From positions 439,501 through 503,500 of the forward strand of contig JAXDDX010000119.1 in NCBI GenBank assembly GCA_034670405.1: a stretch of 64,000 nucleotides of DNA. Reading direction: 5' to 3'. The notes under the pieces were generated by a model. That model did no database searches, was not told the DNA's origin, and saw nothing but the letters and a program-made list of their open reading frames with translations. A program made the translations under genes and the position numbers. This DNA comes from Hoplostethus atlanticus. Its lineage: Eukaryota > Chordata > Actinopteri > Trachichthyiformes > Trachichthyidae. How positions within the stretch are numbered: the stretch's first letter is position 1; each line of letters starts with the position of its first letter. Below, piece by piece: positions 49,134-61,480 of this stretch.

Positions 49134-50792
49134 TAGGGGGGGGCAACTTTCAGTAATGACGATTGATCCGTGAGACGTGATGGTTGGATCGGTCTGCCGT
49201 ACGTCGGCCCAGAGTGTAACACCAGTTTTACTGCTGCTTCAAAGCAGAGACTCCGGCGACCTTTCAAAGAACACCGACAAGATGCTTTTTAACGACCCTT
49301 ACTTTTTCCCTCTCTCTTCCCGATTTCCTCTGTTCCCTCCCGTCTGTGGCAGTGTAATGCGATTAGGAAAATGCCTCGCGATAACCTCTCCATCGCAGGT
49401 CAACATCTGCCATTTTGTCTGTAGGAAGAAAAATGAGGAGCGAGGCTGCCTCGGGCGACACATCAACCACGGGATTAAAGCCAGTGGAAGCCTAGAGTTA
49501 GCATTTACTACATATGGAGAGCCCCTCCAGACTGGCGTGGAGTTAGAGACGTGGAGATACCAGGTTTTTAACACAGGATCACCTCAACCTCCTCTTACCA
49601 GCAAGGACGACGGCAGGGCAGTTGTTTCAAATTGGCAGATAGAGGAAAAAAACTTGGCTTAGATGAGAGAAATCATAAAGTTACATGGTGCAGGTTAAAA
49701 AAAGAATTATTTTTGATTGAAACTTTAACAATTTTAAAGATATTGATTATCAGAACATATCGGCTATTGGCGGCGTCAGTCCCAAACTACTGCAGTCGGT
49801 ATCGGCCTTCAACAACGCAACTTCACACTACAGTACAAACTTATTTTCGGGTCACTTTTTTCCGCCCCCCCCCTGACACCCAACGACCCTGACCTTGCTT
49901 CCTCTCCCTAGATGGAGTTGGTTGGCGCTAATGACCCTGTCTTTAAGTAGACCAATGGATGTGCCACCCTGGGCACCGGACCTCTTAATCATAAAGAGAA
50001 AAAGGCGAGGAGACAGGGAGAGATGAAGGGAGGGAGGGGAGGGGGGTGAGGGGGGAGAAGGGGGGAGGTTAGGCAACCATGACGATCACTTCAAATCGGA
50101 CAATGATTCCACTTCACCGCCTTCGCATAGAGAGAGGAAAAAGTGTGTGTGTGTGTGTGGGGGGGGGGGGGGGGTTAATGACAAAATGAAGCGTACGGGG
50201 AAAGAAAACGAGGGAGAGGAGGGAGAGGAGGGAGAGGAGAAGAAAGTAGCTGGAGCAGTCTGACAGATCCCTAATTAGTTGTGGTAATGAGTAAGGGGAG
50301 GAGGTGAGAGAGGAAGGGGGGAGGAGGTGAGAGAGGAAACAGTAGGCCAGTAACACCTCAATGCATCTTCATCACACACTGCTCGAGCGGAGGCCATATG
50401 TGCAACAATTATAGATGCTGCACTCAGTTCAGTTCACAACTTATCAATGTTATGATGAAATATTTCTACGATGATGTCATATTATTATTATGTCAATTAT
50501 ATTATACTACAATATCAATATTTACCTCTCAGGCACATCCACACATGAACACAAACACACACACACACGCTTGTTGTCATCTCCCCTGTCTTGTCTATTT
50601 CCGGAATGCCCCCCAACCTGCACACACACACACACACACACATACCTGTCACGGGCGAACGCACACCTTTCACTGCCATGGCTACTGCAAAGCTGACCCA
50701 GTTTCCATGGCGACAGAGACGGGGTCGGTGGCTGGCTGCTGTTGTTGTTGTTGTGGGACCCGCCCATGTTTCATTCATCTACCACGGAGATG

Positions 50793-50841
<49 letters not shown>

Positions 50842-51410
50842 GGGGGGGGATGGAGAGAGGCGTATGAGGTTCAAAGAAAACGATTGGAGAAAGGAAATTG
50901 GAGAGGCAACTTAAAAGGAAAGAGTGTCAAAGAGGGGAATGAAGAGGGCATGAGTAACAGGAAGACGGTCATATGGGATTAAAAAAGTACGAGAGAGAGT
51001 AATATTGATAAATTAAATAGAGGATCTTGTCTGTTCAAGTGTTGTCATGTGGTCAACCAAGCAGTTGTTTCAAGTTGTACTAGACTTTCTCCACGTCGGG
51101 TGGCCCCAAATGGCAGCGAGAGGTATTTGAATTTTGAATTATGGATTGAATTTTGAATAACTCACTCCCAAATGAAAATACATTAACGACTCACCCTCGT
51201 GTCACTTGAGACTCCACAAATACAAAGTGAGTTAGCTGAGTTTCACCTCAGCCCTCTCCCAAACTATTGTTTTACACTTTTACAGCTCCACAAAAAAAGC
51301 ATAAAATGTCCGTCAAATGGTTTTCGTACAAACTTCAGTGGGGTTTTGAATGGCATGGCGGTGATTAGTTAATGACTGAATGTTCATTTTGGGGCAAACT
51401 ATTCCTTTAA
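48421..51410. other. Non-coding, simple repeats
   Basis: TG tract (49094-49131), G-rich runs (50160-50174), CA tracts (50560-50578, 50623-50642), (GA)n then poly-G (50797-50850) and GA-rich blocks. The frames are low in complexity. A short segment near 49735-49815 (ATATCGGCTATTGGCGG, CGGTATCGGCC) resembles the repeat family at 18.7 kb. Confidence 0.6.
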
Positions 51411-51429
51411 ATACCAGTTAACTGTGAAC

Positions 51430-52070
51430 ATCTTCTTAGTGGCTGGTGGGGTTGGAGTTGGTGAAGAGGTTCAGCTTCCTCTGGACCCTTGCAGCTGTTA
51501 CTCTCGATATGGTGTTCCACATCATCCTACTTTTTCATCTTTGGTGCTCAGCCTCTGTGGTGTTTCTGCACTGCACTTCCCAGAGATCACCTGTCAATCA
51601 AATAGTGTGTCCAGTACCGAGACGTCTTTTTCCTTTGCTGAAGTTGGTCACAGTGTTGCCAGCGCTCTTCCAAGGAAAGTAGCTATTGGCTGCTCAAAAT
51701 CCTGCCCCCCCCCCCCCCTGCTGTGTTAGCGGGAAGTGCTGCGATCACACACAGATGTACGTGCACCGGCATAAATTTATCAACAAATGCTTTGGGAGTC
51801 ACACCGTTTCTCGTTATCACTTTTTCCAATGAATCAAAAAAGAAGCGAGATTTGTGTCTTGTCACTTTTAAGAAATAAAGTTGCCAGAGGGAGGTCTGAA
51901 AAGTTGCTAAATCTAGCGACAAGTTGGCAACAGTTGGGTGCTCTTGCTAACTACCCAGTTCTTCTGTTTATTCTAAACTGTTTTGCTGTTGGAAAACTTC
52001 CTATCCGCCAGAGGATCTTTCCCGGGAAAGACTTGACCTGCTGTTTAGAACAGCAAATGGAAAAGCTTTC
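51430..52070. repeat. Dispersed repeat, inverted (copy 3 of 3, longest)
   Basis: On the minus strand it contains CACACTATTTGATTGACAGG, TGATCTCTGGGAAGTGCAG and AACACCACAGAGGCTGAGCA, matching the 36.3 kb copy. The far end has an AGTCTTTCCCGGGAAAGATC-type block also seen near 36150. The interior differs and may hold a later insertion. Confidence 0.5.
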
Positions 52071-53125
52071 ATGAACTGGGTATGGGTTGGATCACTGTTG
52101 TGACCTGTGCTCTCTGTCCTGTCCTGTGTCGGTTTCTCTTTGCAGGGGGCCAGTGGGTCATTCATCTGCTTTATTTATGTTTATGCCGGTTTTTCTTTTT
52201 GTTTGTGCCATACAACACCCAACATCTTTTGCCCATTGCACACACACACTGATATTTTTGTAACTTTTGTAACGTCATTCTGCAGTCCGGATAGAGACTA
52301 GCAAAGCGTGGATTCATGTATATGAAAATTAAAAATGAATTCTTTACATTTTGTGAAATGAATCATTCTGTAAAGAGTTGGTGTCACTTTTTGAAATGGT
52401 GGATACCTCACTAGAATGAAACTCTTCCCTTGGAGTTATGAAAAGACAAGTGCGTTTACACCAACAATCAATGACATTTTCAGGAAAGAATTAAAAAAAG
52501 AAAATTATTAAATGACCCTGTCCTCATAACTTACTATGATGTATACAATTCATTTACTCTCTTTACTGTAATTGAGCTGTTTTTTTGTGTACTTCTATGT
52601 CTGCTTGCTATTTTTAAGTCAATAGCTAGTTTGTTAGCTTTGTTAGCTAGTTGGATAGCTAATAGCAACAGAAACTTTAATGTAGCTACGTTATTAAATC
52701 ATAGGGATGGACATTTTCAGTTTGTGTCGTTGTTTTAGTCGCTATAATCCCATCACACAATCAATTGTACTGTTGATTCATGCTTTACCTTATTTCTTAA
52801 AGTCGTAAAGTCTTTTTCCAGTTGAAATCTCCGTCCTCTCGTGCTTTTTAGGGAAATATCAAATGTTACAATGTCTGTGTTAACTAAGAAGTAACAAAGT
52901 AACTAGGAGCTTCACTTTTTTTTGTTTTTTTCCACACCATTCATTTTACTTCTTAATTTCAGTACTTCTCCTTGAGTAGGATATTTTGGTACTCTATATG
53001 TCGTATGTCAAGATTTATGTCGGCTCAATAAGGTGGAGTTGGGGTGGGTTTACCCTCCGCTACATCCCTGTGCGTAACCATGTAGACTAAATGAGAGAGA
53101 CATGTTGGTTTTAAGGACAAAGATA
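52071..53125. other. AT-rich non-coding stretch
   Basis: No gene, no clear repeat boundary. Contains repeated TTAGCTAG/TAGCTAAT motifs near 52620-52665. Confidence 0.5.
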
Positions 53126-53127
53126 TG

Positions 53128-53508
53128 TTTTTCACACTACATTTAACCCCGGGCTAAGCAGCGTTTCACACTTGCATTTTTGAAAGAGGGTTAACACCGC
53201 TTTTAACCCTGGGTTAACAAAGCAGGGTTAGCACCGCTTTTGTGGTGCTATCCCCGAAACGCGGTGCTAAGAACAATAGTGTGAAACGTTGTGGGGTTAG
53301 AATGTAACAGCGAGTTAAACATTAGCATTAAACGTTAACCCGGGGTCTACAAGCTTACAGTGTGAAATCCTGAACACTGAATACCCGGGGTCAATTGTTA
53401 GCCCAGGGTTAAAGAAAACTAGTGTGAAACGTGAGATAAATTAACCCAGGGCTATTATAACCCAGGGTTAAAGTTAACCCTGGGCTAACATATTCAAGTG
53501 TGAAAAGC
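53128..53508. mobile_element. MITE-like element built of AACCC(T/C)GGGTTA motifs
   Basis: Termini TTTTTCACACTACATTTAAC and inverted GCTTTTCACACTTGAATATG share TTTTCACACT. Between them about nine copies of TTAACCCTGGGTTAA-like palindromes and several TAGTGTGAAA/TTTCACACT boxes occur in both orientations. No open frame. Class unknown. Confidence 0.6.
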
Positions 53509-54339
53509 CTAAGAGAGGGAGTGAGAAAAACTACATCACCTTCTCCTTTCTACTCTTCTCTTCCCCCCCACCCATTAAATGAGGTGTCCGTGGCTGAACA
53601 AAGTTGAACATTTCTATTCCTGTAGATGTGAATGTATCGCAGCAGGCAGAAGTTGATGTATGATACGACGGCCCTAAAATAACCGGTTGGGTAAATTTAG
53701 GCGCAGCTCGCCGCCGGCGCAATAGAGGAGGATATGCGACATGAGAGTCGGGCTGTTGGATGGGCTGTGTGTCTCCATTTACTATGACAAAGAAAACAGG
53801 TGGTCGCCATTTGTGATTGGTGTGTGTGTATGTGTGTGTGTGTGTGAGGAGAGCGAGCCAGCGAGAGGTGAAGGTGATAGGGATTTTCACTTCAAAGGCA
53901 GGCAAGAGCACAGCCCAGATTAAAGCACACCGGGAATCAAAGACCCTCAGGTGGTAGGCAATGCACAGGTGCCCCCCGTATGTGTGTGTGCGTGTGTGTG
54001 TGTGTGTGTGTGGTGTGTGTGGGTGTGTGTACGCGACGATGTGTGTGTGTCACAGGAGAGAACCCATCTATTTTTATCTCTCTTATCTCCCCCTACACCT
54101 CTCTCCTTTCCTGCTGTCTCCCTCTCCCCTCTTTTGTCAGCGTGGCCGTGTGATTCAGGACTTTCAATGTGGGATTGTCATTGTCAAAGATAAAGGAACA
54201 TTTCCCACAGGCCGGGAATGCTCTTTAAAAAGTGTTTCATATTTTGAATGTCCGCAAAGTGCAACATTTTAAGAACCTGTGTATTAAATAATAATAATAA
54301 TACCAATAACACTAATAATAATAATAATAATAATAATAA

Positions 54340-54442
54340 TAGTTGACATGATGGATATGATGCAGTTTGTTTGATTACATATTTATTCCATAATTGATCT
54401 TTTTTTAATATTAGGATTTATTTATTTATTTATTATGATTTG
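54340..54442. repeat. Dispersed repeat copy
   Basis: GACATGATGGATATGATGCA then GTTTGTTTGATTACATATTT; same family as 15.9 and 18.75 kb. Preceded by (AAT)n and followed by (TTTA)n. Confidence 0.5.
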
Positions 54443-55135
54443 CCCTCCGCCTTTCCTCCATTCCCATTTTTAAACCGCCATCTCTCTTGCAAACACACAC
54501 TCACACATGCACACACACACACACACACCAGGAGATACCCCCTCCCCCTCATCAAGAGCACTTTTCCCACTCTCAGGCCAGCTCAATAATTCCTTGCAAT
54601 CGATTAAATGGCCAGGGGGAGATGAGGAGCAAAAAGGATGTGAAGAAGGGGGGGGGGGGGGTGGGGCATAGAGTGAGAGAAAACAGAGTATATAAGAGGG
54701 AGTGAGAGCTGGGAAGAGGATAAAGAGAGGTGGGAAAGTGGATAAAGGGAAAGAACAAAGGGGGGGGGGGGGGGGGGCTCTGGGGCTCTTTGGGGTCCTA
54801 TACACACACATTTAAAATCTATTTTTTGCAACGATATTTCCAGAGCTGACACATCTCCTGCTCTAATATGTGTTTTTCACACCATTAAAGACCTCTGGGC
54901 GTTGAGGGAAGGGAGGAACCCTCTGGCAGCCACTCCAATATGGATGGATGGATGGATGGATGATAGATAGATAGATAGATCAGGGATCTCGTGGATGCTG
55001 GGAGGAGAGAGGAGAGGAAGCCTCTTTAGACTATTGACATTTACTTTGTGTTTCACCTGGGAAGTGAAGTGTGCAAAAGTGGCATTAGGGGGGGAGGCAG
55101 GGAGAAACAGGACGGATGAATGTACACACCCACAT

Positions 55136-55173
<38 letters not shown>

Positions 55174-57434
55174 TCTGGTCCCTCTGAAGTGCTTCCCCTA
55201 TACGGTACCTACTTCAGAGTGGTAACAGGGCCGAACCTCTCAGCCTCCCCTGCCACTGGCCATGGCTCTCCACACACCCACTCGCTACTCCTGCTGCGAG
55301 AGAGGAGTGTGTGAACTCCATTTAGCGGCCAACTATTCAAGCAGTATCATGCAATGCTAAAAGTGTCTCTCACACACACACACACACACACACTGTGCGA
55401 AGAGCGCAATACATCAGCCAAACACCCTTGTTTCCTCCCTGTCTTGGCTCTCTCCCAAGTATGTACACACGCACACAGGGGTATACACATGGGTAAATAC
55501 ACACACACACACACACGCACACACACAAATACACTTACACAACCTGACAAGTGTTTGCTCTATCGCAGGTTGCCATAGCAATGTGGTCGACAGCGTTCTT
55601 GCTCTTTGGCGTCACTGACAACAAGGCTAGTTGAATACACGCAAACACGCACCTATGTGCACGCACACACACACACACACACACACATTCGGAACAGCAT
55701 GCATGCTACACTTGGATACATTTACAAACGTAGCCTGTATAAGCTGCAGCCTCTTGCGCTCCGGGCACATCACAGTGTGAATTTCATTACAGGGTTACTA
55801 TATCACATCAGGACAGAGGTGATCTGGTGGCTGTCAGGTCTTGAGACGATGAGCATTCAGCAGTGTGAAAAGTCACGCGGATAAATACTGCCACCTACAG
55901 GAGAAACACTGCAAGTACACAAACAACCACCAGCATCTCAAGCTGAATATAATAGGTCTTAACACTACACCAGGAGAAGGGGGCAAGAAAAAAGAGAATT
56001 ACCCCATGAAGCATCACCTGCAGATCATCAGTGATGTTCTGAGGCTGATGTAGAAGGAATGCAAGGATTTCTCTTAAACGGAAATTCCCATTTTCCCCAG
56101 CAGAGCTCTTGAGGAGAGGGCAGAAAGGTCAGGCGCCAAATCTGCGGAGGGAGACGAGCAAGTAAGAGTCTGTTCTCTTCATTAAAGTTGTTAACCTGCC
56201 GGTGACACGCTGGCACCCTCATTTGAGTAATCATCAGGGCAGCAAATTGACTTTAGTTTGCCAGCTAACCACATCACAAAATTCACCAGTCACTCACCGT
56301 TTTAACAGCCAAGTGGGTTTTTGGACGAGAAAATGAACCTCCAAAATGATGGGTGGCTAACCTGACAAAGTGGTAGCGTTGGAAAATTGATTACTGTTTT
56401 TTCTTTTGGCTGACAGCTGGAGTTAATTTCCCACTCTGGTAAACATCATCATTGAAACTGACACTGTGGCCTCAGGATTTGCCGCGCTGTTAATTAAATC
56501 CAGGTGGTTCAGGGCCTCCGTTACAAATGATGAAACTTTTGCTTGAATCTGATTTCATTTTCTGTGGCGAAAAGGCGCATGCCACATGACGGCGACGTCC
56601 TGCGTTGGAATCCGAATCAGGACCTTTGTCATTGGGTCAGTGACAAGTGGAAAAGTCTCGACCTTAAAACTGCTGGTCTAATGGATACTATTAACCCTAC
56701 ATTGTGAGAGAACTTTGCATTAGACACTTTTTTCAGTTGTCATTCACAAATTGTGATGTTTGTTGCTACACATGATCTTCAGCTGTGTGGAGACATGACA
56801 TCAAAAGAAAATTAAACCATCGACCAAAAATCTGCCATTGGTACCAGGTAACACTAAAAGTATTTCCTCAAATGCAGTATAGGCTCACTTTAAATGTATT
56901 TATATAGAGACATTACATATACAGTACTGTGCAAAAGGCACCCACAACTCCCACAATCCTCTGCACATGCAGGCCTTTTATTTATTGCTTTTATGTCACC
57001 ACGCATCCCTGCTACTATTATGATCTCAGTATCCACTTAAATAGCCTTGTCATCAGACATATGCTTCCAGACATATTTGTTCCAGGATTGCATATGACGT
57101 GCGACTCCTCCTGCCCCGCCTCCCCTCTAAAGGTTAAGACAGCAGGGACTGGTGGAAAGCTTGTTATGGACTTGCTATGTTGGAAGGGAATCAAAGCCAA
57201 AGCAGGAAGGTTGATCTCCAAATCTCCTCAGTAATGCACGCACTGTACCAGTTTTTTCTCCTTAATAATGCGGAACAAATTTGCAGCAAAGTGACAAACA
57301 ATGTTCGGTAATTGTGGGTGGGTGGATTCGGGGGTGTCTAGCTGCCTTTTTAATCATATTAGCATGTGAAATAATGGGTTGATAAACTTTTACTACAGCA
57401 TGTAATGAAATTATTGCAAAATAATAATGATTCC

Positions 57435-57466
57435 ATTTGCCCTTTAAATCATTTTAAAGGGCAAAT
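57435..57466. repeat. Perfect inverted repeat (hairpin)
   Basis: ATTTGCCCTTTAAA, a 4-base TCAT spacer and the exact reverse complement: 14 bp arms. Isolated in AT-rich non-coding DNA. Confidence 0.7.
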
Positions 57467-59705
57467 GTTTTTTTGGTGTTTGACGGAGCACTTCATGTTG
57501 GCTCAACTTGAGGTTGATCTCTTCTTTTTATGAATTGTTCTTGAGGATAATTTCATACTCCTTTTGCAAGACTTCTTAGTGGGCCAAAGAGATAGAATCT
57601 GAACAGGAGTATCTAAAGCCCACTGGTCTCTCTCAGTCTCTGACCAATAACATGTTCAGGTCAAATAACGCTGCACTGCCAATTCTATAATAAAACAAGT
57701 CTCAAGTATTTATTCCACCTTGTGAATTCTGAGACCAAAAATAATGATGATGGATTAAATACTATGTCAATGTTTGGGTCAGTACCCGATTAAGTTTTAT
57801 TTGACCACCTGAAGATACACAGTTACAGCTTACAGTCAGTTGTTATATACAAATGCAACTCAAAGTTGGATTTAGTTCTGCAGATGAGATTTCATTGGAA
57901 AATAAATTTGGGAGGAGAAAGAAGGAGCCGAGCTTAGCATTTGAGAGGATTTCTCACGGGTAGTTTAGAAATATTTTGACAAATTAAGACTGTCCAAGCT
58001 CTTTTTGTGCCCTTATTTTTGATTTTCAAATATACGCCATATTCTTTTTCTGCAGTTTGAAGCAATTGTCACAATCATAGAATTGATAGCGGTAGTAGCA
58101 GTAACAGCATTAGCAGTGGCATTGTGGCATGTTGTTGTACCAGCTTCATGACTATCATACTATGTTGCGCCATAACACTGACGCATGCAATACCAAGAAC
58201 ATACACAAGGGGGCAGTTACTTTCACACTTGGGGCTCCTGTGGGTCATACAAGCCCGTAGTCAGAGCTAATTAAGCCCCTGTTGCTATTTGTAATTTACA
58301 GATCTGCACTACAGAAATAAATGTGTTGTACCAGAAATGACTGACTCTCATTCCACGGGTGCAACAGTGTCTGCTCTCCTAGCAGCATGGGTCCCAGCTA
58401 AGTAATGACTTGGCAAGGCACTTGGATGACCATATTAAAACAAATCTGCTTTTTAAAAAAATGCAATAATTCATACATAGGCCAACAAATGCATCAACGG
58501 CACAGCACTAATAACGTCGTTAGATACAGGTCATATCATATGCCTCAGTAGTGCCCACCTTCCCTCTCTGCCTGTCTGATCATCATCGTTCATCATCATT
58601 ATTATGTTCTGGCTGCCAGCTTGTTAGCATACGAAGCACGTCTGTCAATGTCGTTGCCTCGTCTTGCAGGAGTTTTACTTTTCACCTCAGCAGTGTGGTG
58701 TTCAAGAGCCAAATTCTGCTGGAAGTTTCCCTCCTTTCTCCCCAAACACCTGCAGCCTGGCAGGCCTACCTAACCTGACTACTGACCAACTAACCAGACT
58801 AACCAGCACTACAGAGACAGAGAGACAGACAAACAGAGATGCTTGGTCAGTTCCATTCCAGCACCATGGATAGCTCCTCTTACTCTTTGTATCTCTGCAT
58901 CTCTTTCAGATGGAGAGAAAGACAGAGAGACTCAGCCATTTACCTTTTTATTGTACTCAATTTCCCTCAACCTGCCTTAACTACTTATACTTCAGTTAGT
59001 GATTTCCTACATTTCCCAAGATGCCCTTTGGCAAACCCTAGAGAACAGACGTGAACTTGCTGCTGCTGAATTCAGGTAATGCAGGACAAAGTGGCAAGAC
59101 TTCCTGTTGCTCCAACCTGGAAGCGTTCACATGTTCAGCTCGTTGGGAAGCCCTTGGCTATTGCTAGCTATCGCCATAGCAACAACTCATTAATTAGTTG
59201 CTTTGTCAACCAAATTAACTGCAGCAAGTATTTAATCATAAAAAGAGTCAGTTCTAAAGGTTATTAAAGATGTTTATTGCCAGGGATACAAAAAAATGCA
59301 AGAATCTTGGAATTAATGGAAACATTAAAGCCACCCAAGTCTCACCTTGACCAAGAAAAGGCAGACAGTGATTGGTCCCTCAGACCATGACACATATTGA
59401 CCACTCCAGTTCTTACTTTGCTACAATGCAGCTGTAACACAAACTAACAGCGTCCTTTTGTCCCTATCTCAAGCCCCCTGTATTTAGTCTCGGTGTTGTG
59501 CAGAGAAGGGTTCTGGATTGTGGTTGAAGCAGAGCAGTCTCGCTTTAATGTGTTCCCTTTTTTATTTATTACTCAGTAACGGCAGCAGGTCAGCAGCAGT
59601 CATCATAGTCTCATCCAGGATGGGTGACTCACATACTAATTCAGTAGTAAGTAATAGCCAACCACAACAGAGCAAACCTAATAACAGTAACAGTCTGGAA
59701 CCGAT

Positions 59706-59723
59706 AGCACCCCCTGGTGGCCA
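59706..59723 (-). promoter_or_regulatory. CTCF-like motif
   Basis: On the minus strand GTGGCCACCAGGGGGTGC matches the vertebrate CTCF core (CCACCAGGGGGCGC) at nearly all positions. Motif only, about 1.7 kb downstream of the HSBP1-like stop codon. Confidence 0.4.
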
Positions 59724-60276
59724 CTACATTCAGTTCACCATTCCACATCTACCCCATTTTTGCTTGATCACCCATAAGGATGTACACAATATTAGTGATG
59801 TGATGTGCGGACATATTCACTGACCTATCCTGTCTACACTGGCTCCTAATTCATGTAAGGGTAAGGTGAGGGATGACATATCCAGGCAGCCACCAGGGAC
59901 GAGGGATGCAGCAGTATTTAAAGGAGGGCTGAAGAGGACAGTACAAAAGTGCCACCTGACCATGTCATTGTTGAACAAACAGAAAATAATTATATGCAAT
60001 GAACCAGTAAGGGTCACAAATATGCAAAACCTAGCAATGTGGGGAACAGAGTTAAAAACAGTATTAGAGTTTAGCACATACCAGTACCTTCACTCAACAT
60101 CCCAGTCAATCCTCTTTGGTTTGTCAAACTGATACAATTTGAGATGGCAATAGTAAAGGGAAAGGACCCTGCTTTGGTTTAGAAAAGGAACGAGGGGTGC
60201 TCTCTGGAAAAAACAAAGGGGTTCTTTGAGGCAAATCAAAAATCCAAGACTACTCTTTTCAATTCATTAAAAAGCT

Positions 60277-61391
60277 TTTATTTCTTTGGCTATTGCAACT
60301 TGCATGGTCATCGCAGTGCACAGTGATGAACAGTCAGAGGTCTATTTAATGACCATTAGGTTCACCTTATGAGCAATCTGAGTGCAAGAGATATGTACAC
60401 ACTGGCACCAGTAGAAACAAACAGAAAAATAAAACAAGGAAAGAAAAATATACATATGCATGTGTACAAGGAGAGGATACACATAGAGCACCATGTAGTT
60501 CGCACAAAAAAACGCTACAAGATGTGGCATACAGGTGTACATTACATGATATAACACTACACTCAAAGAGAAATACAAATTTAAAAATACTGCATAGATT
60601 TAGTCTGCATCATAACAATGGAGAGATGTCGATGTCAGTATTCAAACCAGGGGATACTGGGGCCACATGGGCTCTACTTCCACCACACTGACTTTTAATG
60701 CCATCGGATAGTTTTCTATTTTCATTGCAATTTTATACACTTCAAGTCAGTCCATAAGCTGCGATTTTGTGCAGCAACGACAAGGGCACTGGAGTACTAC
60801 AGAACATAAATGTTTGAGTTTTTACATTTTGGCAGTGACTCCACATCCCACTGGGAAATGCGCCCTTGGGTGGTTTTGGCTGCACACCAATTTGTCACGC
60901 AGAGTCAGAGTTGACTTGATTTATCCCTCCCCCCTTTTGCCTTAACCTAGCCTTTTCATTAAAGTCATCCTGCACATCATAGATCTGGATTTTACGATTT
61001 TATGGCCCAAGAAGTTGATTTCAGTTTGACTGCATTCCAAAGATTCTTGTTAAGGGAATTGACTATTAACAGATTATTTTTCCAGGAATCAGATATCAAT
61101 AAATCTCACATACCAGATGATTTTGTTCAGGAAACCTTAATTTCTCCTCAACCATCCCCAAGGTTGGCATAATGTGGTGCAAACCGTGCTCTCGTGGAAG
61201 CCCTTGACTTGATGGTAAACATTGTTGTTCTGTGAGCCAAAATGATTGATGTAACCCATGTAGCATTCCTCTTTCGTTAAGCTTGACGATAACACTCTGG
61301 AACCTGTGGTCCTCACTGAGGCATAAGGATGACAGTCTCAGAAACAAAGAGTTCAGCTGACAGAGGAAATGTAGGTGCACCGACTGGCCAG
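60277..61391 (-). other. Possible 3' UTR of the HSBP1-like gene
   Basis: From the TGA down to an AATAAA on the minus strand at 60282-60277 there is about 1.1 kb of unique, repeat-poor DNA. A second AATAAA lies near 59270. Hexamer-based guess. Confidence 0.35.
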
Positions 61392-61480
61392 TCATTTTGG
61401 TTGATCATCCATCCCGGCTTGGGTCATAAGATCAGCCACGTTCTTCTCAAGGTCGTCAATGCGTGTTCCCATCTCATCGA
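61392..61480 (-). CDS. HSBP1-like coding exon 3 with stop
   Basis: Encodes [18 protein letters not shown] then [10 protein letters not shown] and a TGA at 61394-61392. The heptad-patterned coiled-coil end is the most conserved part of the family; the C-terminal tail is shorter than in HSBP1. Confidence 0.9.

Larger units (their letters stand above)
53509..60250. other. Non-coding region between the MITE and the HSBP1-like gene
   Basis: TG/CA tracts (53820-53846, 53986-54050, 54510-54530, 55140-55170, 55371-55393, 55665-55686), an AAT run (54287-54340), a repeat copy at 54345-54440, G runs (54648-54661, 54760-54777), GGAT/GATA repeats (54942-54980) and otherwise AT-rich unique DNA. No supported gene; hairpin and CTCF-like motif listed separately. 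Confidence 0.6.

Noticed and set aside
50398..50982. Plus-strand open frame of 194 codons
   Set aside because: His-Thr and Arg-Glu runs from CA and GA tracts; no domain.
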